64,000 nucleotides of DNA, from NCBI RefSeq assembly GCF_900188025.1, contig NZ_FZNO01000018.1, forward strand, positions 49,959-113,958. The letters are read 5' to 3'. The stretch's first letter is position 1, and every line of letters starts with the position of its first letter. Source of the DNA: Blastococcus mobilis (lineage in GTDB: Bacteria; Actinomycetota; Actinomycetes; Mycobacteriales; Geodermatophilaceae). Positions 27,901 through 34,806 of the stretch are shown here, piece after piece. The notes under the pieces are model-generated. The model searched no databases, was not told the origin of the DNA, and saw only the letters and a program-made list of their open reading frames with translations. The position numbers were made by a program, and so were the translations under genes.

Positions 27901-28045
27901 CCCGGAGCTTGCCGGAGTCGCCCGGGCGTGCGGCTACGGGGCGGACGCCGACCCCGGGCAGTTCCTCGACGACTACCGGCGCACCTCCCGGCACGCCCGC
28001 AACGTGGTGGAGGACGTCTTCTACGGCCGGCCCGCCGGCGGCTGA
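24935..28045 (+). CDS. glnE: Bifunctional glutamine synthetase adenylyltransferase/adenylyl-removing enzyme GlnE
   Basis: 1036 residues from GTG 24935, overlapping the amidotransferase stop. There are two nucleotidyltransferase domains: the adenylyl-removing one with GKTGGRELNYVSDVDVVFV at about residue 246, and the adenylylating one with GMGRLGGREMGFGSDADVLF at about residue 752. Each is followed by a helical GlnD-PII-uridylyltransferase-type domain. It regulates glutamine synthetase by reversible AMP transfer. It is slightly longer than the ~990-residue mycobacterial enzyme. The glnA2-glnE linkage is conserved in actinobacteria. Confidence 0.95.
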   Translation: MTAAEAEVPRRAVVRLIRFGFEDGARAALLLSDPALGLWDLERNEPADPEAGPVVAALARAGDPDLALRSLHRLVEALDSADASGEAAAALLAHLRGSGLLRSRLLSVLGASSGLADHLAAHPADWTVLEDDGDGIFRGSSGPSAQELQRRMLAAVGADPDDPPWGVRLGRAAPDAGPERIRELRLAHRRALLSLAGRDLGEGLPAEEAAAELADIAGAVLTAGLALAVAEQPESAAPCRLSVIALGKTGGRELNYVSDVDVVFVAEPVDPSEPESAALSSATRVAAALMRICHEAAWEVDAALRPEGKAGALVRTVAGHEAYYQQWASTWEFQALLKMRPVAGDPHLGRAYVEALWPLVWKAGDRPGFVAEVQAMRRRVEANIPPAQAERELKLGRGGLRDVEFAVQLLQMVHGRADASLRVGGTLPALQALSAGGYVGREDAATLIASYRFLRTVEHRLQLLRLRRTHLLPTDEQQLRWLARSLGYKPDHRGEAVDVLDAELGLHTREVRRLHEKLFYRPLLSAVARVPGEHLQLNSKAAGDWLRALGFADPEGALRHLAALTGGVSRSASMQKYLLPVLLQTFASCPNPDAGLLAYRQVSEALGGNQWYLRLLRDEGQVAERLAHLLGSSQYVAGLLTRTPEALRLLADDAELEPRSAATLVGAWRAAARRAPGPQAGIRVVRGLRRHELLRVASADLLGRLDVVRLGQALTDVAAATLQVGLDVAVRAHATESGVDVADMPMDLAVIGMGRLGGREMGFGSDADVLFVHRPREGADEAKAAAAANAVAHTLRRLLAEPAPDPAFEVDADLRPEGRQGALVRSLSAFREYYQRWVSVWEVQALLRAAPVAGDEQLGADFVAMIDPIRYPGAGLTDEQVAEIRRIKARVERERLPRGADPATHTKLGRGGLADVEWAVQLLQLQHAAEVPALRVQPTVDALATLEDAGLLEHEQAEALRSAWELATRARNAIFLVRGRPSDQLPRPGPELAGVARACGYGADADPGQFLDDYRRTSRHARNVVEDVFYGRPAGG

Positions 28046-28055
28046 GGTCTAACGG

Positions 28056-28430
28056 GTGAGCGGGTGTGTGCCGAACGGTCCGGCAGGGCAGGGGAGGGAC
28101 GTGGCGCGATCACTGTCGGTGGAGCCGGACCTGCCGGAAGACGTCGATGCCGCGGCCGAGCCCGACGGCGAGCGGGCGGAGGGCGTGACGATCACGCCCT
28201 ACCGGGACGGGCCGCTCATCGTGCGCGGGGACTTCCGGCTCCTCGACCAGGACGGCAACGAGATCGACCCGGGGCGGGACACGATCGCGCTCTGCCGGTG
28301 CGGGAAGTCCGGCATCAAGCCCTTCTGCGACGGGTCGCACAAGCGGTCCGGCTTCTCCGCGCCGAGCGCACCGAGCAGGCCCCGCCCCGCAGCCCAGATC
28401 CTGCGCGAGTCCCGTCTCCCGGGGACCTGA
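28056..28430 (+). CDS. CDGSH iron-sulfur protein
   Basis: Up to 124 residues from GTG 28056; GTG 28101 is an alternative. The C-terminal half holds one complete CDGSH motif, CRCGKSGIKPFCDGSH, whose three Cys and one His bind a [2Fe-2S] cluster. Preceding beta-strands (VTITPYRDGPLIVRGDF) are typical of the bacterial single-motif class. It is a cytoplasmic redox or cluster-transfer protein. A related diiron protein lies about 1 kb downstream on the other strand. Confidence 0.88.
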   Translation: MSGCVPNGPAGQGRDVARSLSVEPDLPEDVDAAAEPDGERAEGVTITPYRDGPLIVRGDFRLLDQDGNEIDPGRDTIALCRCGKSGIKPFCDGSHKRSGFSAPSAPSRPRPAAQILRESRLPGT

Positions 28431-28553
28431 CGGAGAACTCCGGTCACCCATGCGTGTGCCGGCGTGGGACATGTGACCTCCATGCCCCACGATGCTCGGC
28501 ACGTCCCGCCGGACGTCCCTGGTGGGGCCGCCGGCGCCTGATCGGGAGGTCCC

Positions 28554-29438
28554 ATGTGGTCAGCGCTGACCACCGTCCTGCTGCCGCTCGCTCTCGCCAT
28601 CGTCATGCTGGGGCTCGGTCTGTCCCTGACCCCAGGCGATTTCGTGCGGGTCGGGCGGCAGCCGAAGGCGGTGCTGATCGCCCTGGCGCTCCAGCTGCTG
28701 GTCCTCCCGGGGCTCTGCTTCGGCCTGGTGGTCCTCTTCGACCTGCCGCCGTTGCTCGCCGTCGGCATGCTGCTGCTCGCGGCGTCGCCGGGTGGCACCA
28801 CGGCCAACCTGTTCAGCCACCTCTTCCGCGGTGACGTGGCCCTGAACATCAGCCTGACGGCGGTGAACTCGCTGATCGCCGTGGTGACGCTGCCGGTGGT
28901 CACCAACCTCGCCATCGACTGGTTCGACCCCGCCGACGCCGGCACGCTGGGCCTGCAGTTCGGGAAGACGGCCCAGGTCTTCGCGGTGGTGCTCGTCCCG
29001 GTCGGGATCGGGATGCTGATCCGGCGGCGGCGGCCGGCGTTCGCCGAGCACATGGACAAGCCGGTGCGGATCCTCTCCGCCGTCGTCCTCGCGCTGGTCA
29101 TCGTCGGCACCATGCTCGCCGAGCGCGAGAACATCGGCGGCTACCTGCGCGACGCGGGGCTGCCCGTGCTGCTGTTCTGCCTGGCCAGTCTCACCCTGGG
29201 CTTCGTCGTCCCCAGGGCGCTGGGTGTCGCTGAGCACCAGGCGATCGCCAGCGCCTTCGAGATCGGCGTCCACAACGCCACGCTGGCGATCGCGGTCGCC
29301 GTCAGCGTGCTCGGCAGCGTCGAGCTGGCCGTCCCCGCCGCGGTCTACGGGGTGCTGATGTTCCCGGTCGCCGCCGGATTCGGGTGGGTGATCACCCGGG
29401 TCACCACGCGCGACTCCGCCCAGCTCACCGTGGGCTGA
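28554..29438 (+). CDS. BASS (bile acid:sodium symporter) family transporter
   Basis: 294 residues with eight to ten hydrophobic helices. The crossover-type motif ASPGGTTANLFSHLFRGDVA and the later EIGVHNATLAIAVA match the BASS/PanS-like family. These carriers move organic anions or sulfonated/keto acids with Na+; the substrate is unknown. It converges with the diiron-protein gene (44 bases between stops). Confidence 0.88.
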   Translation: MWSALTTVLLPLALAIVMLGLGLSLTPGDFVRVGRQPKAVLIALALQLLVLPGLCFGLVVLFDLPPLLAVGMLLLAASPGGTTANLFSHLFRGDVALNISLTAVNSLIAVVTLPVVTNLAIDWFDPADAGTLGLQFGKTAQVFAVVLVPVGIGMLIRRRRPAFAEHMDKPVRILSAVVLALVIVGTMLAERENIGGYLRDAGLPVLLFCLASLTLGFVVPRALGVAEHQAIASAFEIGVHNATLAIAVAVSVLGSVELAVPAAVYGVLMFPVAAGFGWVITRVTTRDSAQLTVG

Positions 29439-29482
29439 GCCGGTCCGGCACCACCGAGCGTCACGGCGCGTCGCCGAGGAGG

Positions 29483-30496
29483 TCAGGCGGCCAGGGCATC
29501 GTGGCGGCGCAGCGCGGAGCGACCGATCTCCCAGGCGCCCAGGAGGTGGGCCGCCGCCACGCCGTCCATGGCCAGCGAGCAGGCGGCGCCGAACAGGACG
29601 TCGGGCGCCAGGTCCGGCTGCTCGGCCACCAGGGAGCCGCACATGTCCACCGATGCGATCTGCTCGTGGACGGCGTCGGCCTCGACGTGCTCGTCGTAGA
29701 AGACGGTGACCCGCTCGTCGAAGCCCAGCCGGCGCAGCCCGGCCGAGTAGCGCCGGCTCGGCTCCGACGACGTCATCTCGACGGCCGCCAGGTGACCGAG
29801 CGCGGCCCCTCGCCAGCGGCGGTGCAGGCCGAACAGCGACATCGTGTTCACCGACGCGAAGGCCGCCGCCGGCGCCTCGTTCCACAGCGCGCCGTACGCG
29901 GCGTCGAGCCCGAGGGAGGCCATCAGGCCGGCGAACAGCTCGCTGTGCATCCGCGCCGCTGAGCCGCCGCCGTACTCGTCGGCCTGGATCTCGACCATGG
30001 CCGCCTTCGCCCGGCCCGACAGCCGCGGAATGGCGAAGGTGTGCGGATCGGCCTCCTTCAGGTGGTAGACCGACCGCAGCGTCAGGTACTCACGCCACTG
30101 CTCGAGCGTGCCCTGCTTGGCCATGAACGACGACAGCGAGGGGCCGTCGTCGGCTGCGATGAGCGCGATGAGCTGGCGGTCGATGGACTCGTCGGTGACC
30201 TCGAGGGGGCCGGTGAGCGTGCGCAGCGCGGCAAGGTGCCGGCGCTCCAGCCCAGCCCTCAGCCGCAGCAGGGCCGGGTCCCACTCCCAGTCCTCGGAGA
30301 TGCCGTCGAAGCCGCGGTAGTGCAGCTCGTAGAGGACGGCGAGGCTGATCTGCAGGTCCTCGTCGGTCAGGGCGTAGGGCCCTCCGGCCGCCAGCCGGTC
30401 CGCCCGCTCGATCGCCGCCGCCGAGAGCGCAGTGCGGGTGCCGAGGTCGCGGCAGAGGGCATCGCTGAGGGGACCGCGGGGCTCGGGCAGGCGCAT
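29483..30496 (-). CDS. Heme-oxygenase-like diiron (iron-containing redox) protein
   Basis: 337 residues from ATG 30496; longer upstream readings cross the divergent promoter. It is all-helical with the pattern LYELHYRGFDG and VEIQADEYGGGSAARMHSELF, then TVFYDEHVEADAVHE, where the Glu/His ligands of a heme-oxygenase-like diiron site are expected. In other actinobacteria such proteins are often adjacent to a CDGSH gene, as is nearly true here. The reaction is unknown. Confidence 0.8.
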   Translation of the reverse strand: MRLPEPRGPLSDALCRDLGTRTALSAAAIERADRLAAGGPYALTDEDLQISLAVLYELHYRGFDGISEDWEWDPALLRLRAGLERRHLAALRTLTGPLEVTDESIDRQLIALIAADDGPSLSSFMAKQGTLEQWREYLTLRSVYHLKEADPHTFAIPRLSGRAKAAMVEIQADEYGGGSAARMHSELFAGLMASLGLDAAYGALWNEAPAAAFASVNTMSLFGLHRRWRGAALGHLAAVEMTSSEPSRRYSAGLRRLGFDERVTVFYDEHVEADAVHEQIASVDMCGSLVAEQPDLAPDVLFGAACSLAMDGVAAAHLLGAWEIGRSALRRHDALAA

Positions 30497-30570
30497 GGTC
30501 CCGATCATGCCCATCGACCCGGAAACGATGCACCGGGGCATGTGATGTCCCCCGCGGGTAGTAGGCGGGC

Positions 30571-31416
30571 ATGACACGTCCGCGGGATGCCGTCGTTCTC
30601 GTCACCGGGGGTAGTGCCGGGATCGGCCGTGCGACGGTGAACCGGTTCGCCGAAGAGGGGCGCAGGGTGGTCACCTGCGCCCGGGGCGGGGAACGACTGG
30701 ACGAGGCGATCGCGGGCCTTCCCGGCGTCACGGGAGTGGTCGCCGACGTCGCGGACGCGGCCGACCGGGCGCGGCTCCTGGACCGGGTCCTCGAGGAGCA
30801 CGGTCGGCTGGACGCCGTCGTCCTCAATGCCGGGCTCGGCTGGGCAGGGCTGCTCGAGGACATGCCCGGCGAGGTGGTCGAGGGCATCGTCGCCCTGAAC
30901 CTCACCGGGGTGGTGGAGCTGACCCGGCTGGCCCTGCCGCACCTGCTGGCCGCCGCCCGGGAGAACGGGCGGGCCGACGTCGTCGCGGTCTCCTCGGTGG
31001 CCGCGTGGTCGCAGGTCCCGCCGCTGACGGTCTACTCCGCGACGAAGGCGGGGGTCGACGGATTCGTCACGGGGCTGCGCCGGGAGGTCACCGCGCGCGG
31101 GGTGCGGGTGCACACCGTGAACCCGTTCTTCGTCCGGACCGAGTGGCTGGCCCGGGGGCACGGTCACGCACCGCAGTCGGACGCCGACGCGCACGGCCGT
31201 CTCTCCCGGGGGATCCCGCCCGAGCGGGTGGCCGACCAGATCGCCGGGTGCCTGACGGCAACGCGGTCACGCACGGTCGCCGTCCCCCGGTGGGCCGGGC
31301 TGGTCCGCCTGGGCGAGGTGCCCCCCGTCAACCGGACGCTCGACCGGCTTCTGTCGAGGCGGGTCGAGGGCATCCGCCGGCTCGCCGCCCGCGCGGTGCG
31401 CAACCGGGTGGGTTGA
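30571..31416 (+). CDS. SDR family oxidoreductase
   Basis: 281 residues. Classical SDR: cofactor loop VTGGSAGIGRATV (about 11-23), NAGLGWAG, and catalytic Ser with the YSATK motif (about 155-159). It has a C-terminal extension of ~40 basic residues. The motif composition suggests NADP(H) use. It is divergent from the diiron-protein gene; the substrate is unknown. Confidence 0.85.
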   Translation: MTRPRDAVVLVTGGSAGIGRATVNRFAEEGRRVVTCARGGERLDEAIAGLPGVTGVVADVADAADRARLLDRVLEEHGRLDAVVLNAGLGWAGLLEDMPGEVVEGIVALNLTGVVELTRLALPHLLAAARENGRADVVAVSSVAAWSQVPPLTVYSATKAGVDGFVTGLRREVTARGVRVHTVNPFFVRTEWLARGHGHAPQSDADAHGRLSRGIPPERVADQIAGCLTATRSRTVAVPRWAGLVRLGEVPPVNRTLDRLLSRRVEGIRRLAARAVRNRVG

Positions 31417-31744
31417 CCGTGGAAACCGCTCAGCCCGCCGAGGCTTGGACGAATCCGACCGCCCCGCTGTCCACGCAGACGGCGAGGCCCGGCGTGGCGC
31501 TACGCAGACGCAGGGTCTCGCCCCCGCCGATCACGCGGACGAAGACGGAGTTGGGCCCTTCGACCACGGGCGCTCGGACGCCGCTTCGGCGACGCTCGCG
31601 GCCTCGATGCTCACGGAAAGTGATGCTTGGGGGACGCCGATACGGCATGGTGCAGTTCACCTGAGCGGGTGTCGCGGCGCGGTGCCCGCGCCAGATGATC
31701 TTGGGCGGGTAGTGGGCGGCTCCACGTCCACTACCGGAGGAACC
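31417..31744. other. Intergenic 328 bp with a coding-like minus-strand fragment
   Basis: No convincing gene. On the minus strand, 31430-31648 gives 72 codons ending in a stretch with normal actinobacterial composition (containing VFVRVIGGGETLRLRS) but no recognised family and no ribosome-binding site. The end nearest 31740 carries the GGAGG site of the MFS gene. The fragment may be a gene remnant. Confidence 0.3.
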
Positions 31745-33247
31745 ATGACAGTCGCTCGCGAGGCATCGACGCCCGGAGCCATTCGCAGCCTCATCCCCGC
31801 CCGCATCGACCGGTTGCCGTGGTCGCCGTTCCACACACGGATGGTTGCCGCGCTGGGGACGGCGTGGATCCTGGACGGCCTGGAGATCACGGTCGCCGGT
31901 GCTGTCGTCGCGACGCTGACGCAGGAAGAGACCCTGGGGCTCTCGGGTACGCAGGTCGGCCTGATGGCCACCGTGTACCTGCTGGGCGAGGTGGTCGGTG
32001 CCCTGTTCTTCGGCCGGCTCTCCGACCGGCTCGGCCGCCGCAACCTTTTCATGATCACGCTGGCCGTCTACCTGGTCGGGAGCGGGCTCACCGCGCTGAC
32101 CCTGAGCAACGGCCCGGGATGGGTGGCCTTCCTCTATCTCACCCGCTTCATCGCCGGCATGGGCATCGGCGGCGAGTACGCGGCGATCCATTCCGCGATC
32201 GACGAGCTGATCCCGGCGAAGTACCGCGGCCGCGTCGACATCATGATCAGCGGCACCTACTGGGCCGGCGCCGTCCTGGGCACGATCGGCACGTTCATCT
32301 TCCTGAACGTGCTCGACCCCTCGATCGGCTGGCGGATCGCCTTCCTGATCGGCCCGGTGCTCGGCCTGGTCATCCTCGTCATCCGCCGGCACCTGCCGGA
32401 AAGCCCGCGCTGGCAGGTCATGAACGGCCACGAGGCGAAGGCCGAGGAGACGATTGCCTTCATCGAGCAGGAGGTGGAGGCCGGTGGCAAGACGCTGCCG
32501 AGGCTGGACGAGAGCAAGGCGATCGAGCTGACCCCGACCCCGGACATCGGCTACCTGGCCCTGACCCGGATGCTGTTCAAGGAGTACCCGCAGCGCGCGA
32601 TCTACGGCGCCACGCTGATGATCACGCAGTCGTTCCTCTACAACGCGATCTTCTTCACCTACGTCCTGGTGCTCACGGAGTTCTACGGTGTCGCGTCCGA
32701 GACCGCGCCGCTGTACCTCATCGCGTTCGCGATCGGCAATCTGGCCGGGCCGTTCGCCCTCGGGCATCTGTTCGACACCGTGGGCCGCAAGCAGATGATC
32801 GCCGGTACCTACGTCATCTCGGGGTTGCTGCTGGCGATCACCGCATTCCTGTTCAACGCGGGAGCCCTCGACGCCTTCACCCAGACCGTCGCCTGGTGCC
32901 TCATCTTCTTCTTCGCCTCGGCAGGGGCCAGCGCGGCCTACCTCACCGTCAGCGAGATCTTCCCGCTGGAGGTGCGGGCCAAGGCGATCGCGGTGTTCTT
33001 CGCCATCGCGCAGTGCTTCGGTGCGCTCGGCCCGGTCATCTACGGGTCGCTGATCGGCGATGGCTCCGAGCCGTCCCGGCTGTTCCTCGGCTACCTCCTG
33101 GGAGCCGCCGTCATGGTCGTCGGTGGGATCGCCGCCGCGGTCCTGGGCGTGGCCGCGGAGGGCAGGTCGCTGGAGGACGTCGCCACCCCGCTGGCCGCTC
33201 GGCACCCGGGCACCCGCGCGGAAGGCGCGGCCCGGCCCCGGGCCTGA
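31745..33247 (+). CDS. MFS transporter (sugar/aromatic acid porter type)
   Basis: 500 residues from ATG 31745 with GGAGG at 31736-31740. Twelve helices are visible. MFS signature loops are GRLSDRLGRRNLF after helix 2 and RRHLPESPRWQVM before the central loop, plus GHLFDTVGRKQM after helix 8. The D-G-L-E of helix 1 is typical of the SP/AAHS-type porters. It lies upstream of the xanthine-dehydrogenase genes on the same strand, but a strong terminator separates them, so shared substrate is only a possibility. Confidence 0.88.
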   Translation: MTVAREASTPGAIRSLIPARIDRLPWSPFHTRMVAALGTAWILDGLEITVAGAVVATLTQEETLGLSGTQVGLMATVYLLGEVVGALFFGRLSDRLGRRNLFMITLAVYLVGSGLTALTLSNGPGWVAFLYLTRFIAGMGIGGEYAAIHSAIDELIPAKYRGRVDIMISGTYWAGAVLGTIGTFIFLNVLDPSIGWRIAFLIGPVLGLVILVIRRHLPESPRWQVMNGHEAKAEETIAFIEQEVEAGGKTLPRLDESKAIELTPTPDIGYLALTRMLFKEYPQRAIYGATLMITQSFLYNAIFFTYVLVLTEFYGVASETAPLYLIAFAIGNLAGPFALGHLFDTVGRKQMIAGTYVISGLLLAITAFLFNAGALDAFTQTVAWCLIFFFASAGASAAYLTVSEIFPLEVRAKAIAVFFAIAQCFGALGPVIYGSLIGDGSEPSRLFLGYLLGAAVMVVGGIAAAVLGVAAEGRSLEDVATPLAARHPGTRAEGAARPRA

Positions 33248-33271
33248 CACCCGCACGACACTGCGCGACCC

Positions 33272-33310
33272 ACCGGAGGCCCGGGATCTGGACGATCCCG
33301 GGCCTCCGGT
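33272..33310 (+). terminator. Strong hairpin terminator after the MFS gene
   Basis: A perfect 17-bp stem (33272-33288 with 33294-33310) around a 5-base loop, 25 bases after the MFS stop. It is GC-rich with no U-tract. It should insulate the MFS transcript from the molybdoenzyme operon. Confidence 0.82.
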
Positions 33311-33460
33311 CCATGCGGTTGCCGACGTCGCCCGGCCGCGCCCGCCGGCGGCGTTGCGCAGAGGGAACGATCAGGACGCGGAACGTCGCGGCACCCTTGC
33401 CAGCTTCACCGCCGGCCTGTTTCCTCCATGAGCATCCAGGGGGGACAGCGAGGAGCGCCG

Positions 33461-34333
33461 ATGGACTTCCTGCAACCGACCTCGTGGACCGATGCCCTTG
33501 CCGCTCGGGCCGAACGCCCTGACGCGGTGGCGATCGCCGGGGGCACCGACGTCATGGTCGACCTCAACTTCGACCGCCGTCGTCCGGGGGCGCTGCTCGA
33601 CCTGGGGCGGGTGCCGGAGCTGCGGGAGTGGGCGGCCGAGGACGGCTGGGTCCGGCTGGGCGCGGGCGTGCCCTACTCCCGCATCATCGAGGAGCTCGCA
33701 ATCCAGCTGCCCGGCCTGGCGATGGCCTCCCGGACCGTCGGTTCGCCGCAGATCCGCATCCGCGCGACGGTGGGTGGGAACCTCGGCTCGGCTTCCCCGG
33801 CCGGCGACGCGCACCCACCTCTCCTGGCCGCAGGGGCGGTGGTGGAGGTGCAGTCGGCCGCCCGCGGGGCGCGGCGGATCCCGGCGGAGGAGTTCTACAC
33901 CGGGGTCAAGCGCAACGCGCTCGCGCCGGACGAGCTGATCGCGGCCGTGCTGGTGCCGACGGCAGCCGGCCCACAGCAGTTCTGCAAGGTGGGGACGCGC
34001 AACGCCATGGTCATCGCGGTGTCGGCGTTCGCCTGTGCGCTGCACCCCGACCGCAAGACCGTCGGCACGGGGATCGGCTCGGCCGCCCCCACGCCCCGTC
34101 GCGCTCCGGACGCCGAGGACTTCCTCGCCGGCGAGCTCCAGGCCGCCGGGCTGTGGGACTCCCGCGGCCGGCTGCCCGAGGAGCTGGCCCGCGCGTTCGG
34201 GGAACGGGTCGCCGCGGCGGCGTCCCCCATCGACGACGTCCGGGGGAGTGCGGCCTACCGGCGGCACTCCCTGTCGGTGATGGCCCGGCGCGCCGTCACC
34301 TGGGCATGGAACGATCTGCGAGAGGCGGCCTGA
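33461..34333 (+). CDS. Xanthine-dehydrogenase-family FAD-binding subunit
   Basis: 290 residues from ATG 33461, seven bases after GAGGAG; an in-frame ATG at 33428 would add 11 residues. It has the CoxM-type FAD-binding fold: AIAGGTDVMVDLN, a VGGNLGSASPAGD loop that binds FAD phosphates, and the C-terminal CO_deh_flav_C region. It passes electrons between the iron-sulfur subunit and NAD+. First gene of a three-subunit operon. Confidence 0.9.
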   Translation: MDFLQPTSWTDALAARAERPDAVAIAGGTDVMVDLNFDRRRPGALLDLGRVPELREWAAEDGWVRLGAGVPYSRIIEELAIQLPGLAMASRTVGSPQIRIRATVGGNLGSASPAGDAHPPLLAAGAVVEVQSAARGARRIPAEEFYTGVKRNALAPDELIAAVLVPTAAGPQQFCKVGTRNAMVIAVSAFACALHPDRKTVGTGIGSAAPTPRRAPDAEDFLAGELQAAGLWDSRGRLPEELARAFGERVAAAASPIDDVRGSAAYRRHSLSVMARRAVTWAWNDLREAA

Positions 34334-34335
34334 GC

Positions 34336-34806
34336 ATGCGCATCACGACCACCGTCAACGGGGCCGTGCACGAGGTCGACGACGTCTGGCCCGGCGAGAG
34401 CCTGCTCTACATGCTGCGCGAGCGCATGGGGCTGCCCGGGTCGAAGAACGCCTGCGAGCAGGGCGAGTGCGGCTCCTGCACCGTCTATCTGGACGGCGAG
34501 CCGGTCTGCTCCTGCCTGGTCGCGGCCGGTCAGGCGATCGGCCGGGAAGTGACCACCGTGGAGGGGCTCGCCACGGAGGGGCAGCTGCACCCGGTGCAGG
34601 AGGCGTTCCTCGAGTGCGGTGCGGTGCAGTGCGGCTTCTGCACACCGGGCCTGCTCGTGGCCGCGCACGACCTGCTCGCCCGCGTGCCGGACCCGTCCGA
34701 CCTGGAGATCCGCGAGGCGCTGGCCGGGAACCTGTGCCGCTGCACCGGTTACGAGAAGATCCTGGACGCGGTCCGGTCGGCCGCGCGGCGGCAGGCCGAG
34801 GCATGA
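34336..34806 (+). CDS. Xanthine-dehydrogenase-family [2Fe-2S] subunit
   Basis: 156 residues from ATG 34336. Plant-ferredoxin-type cluster: Cys40, Cys45, Cys48 and Cys60. The second, all-helical cluster domain has [12 protein letters not shown] and [11 protein letters not shown]. Two [2Fe-2S] clusters relay electrons from the molybdenum site to FAD. The stop overlaps the next start (ATGA). Confidence 0.93.
   Translation: MRITTTVNGAVHEVDDVWPGESLLYMLRERMGLPGSKNACEQGECGSCTVYLDGEPVCSCLVAAGQAIGREVTTVEGLATEGQLHPVQEAFLECGAVQCGFCTPGLLVAAHDLLARVPDPSDLEIREALAGNLCRCTGYEKILDAVRSAARRQAEA

Noticed and set aside
24728..27994. Open frame of 1088 codons on the minus strand opposite glnE
   Set aside because: It is the antisense shadow of a GC-rich gene: low-complexity Arg/Gly/Gln/His composition, no motifs, and glnE is unmistakable on the plus strand.
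28442..28478. Inverted repeat GGTCAC...GTGACC before the BASS gene
   Set aside because: The arms are short (six perfect bases) and 25 bases apart, with no nearby regulator; too weak to call an operator.
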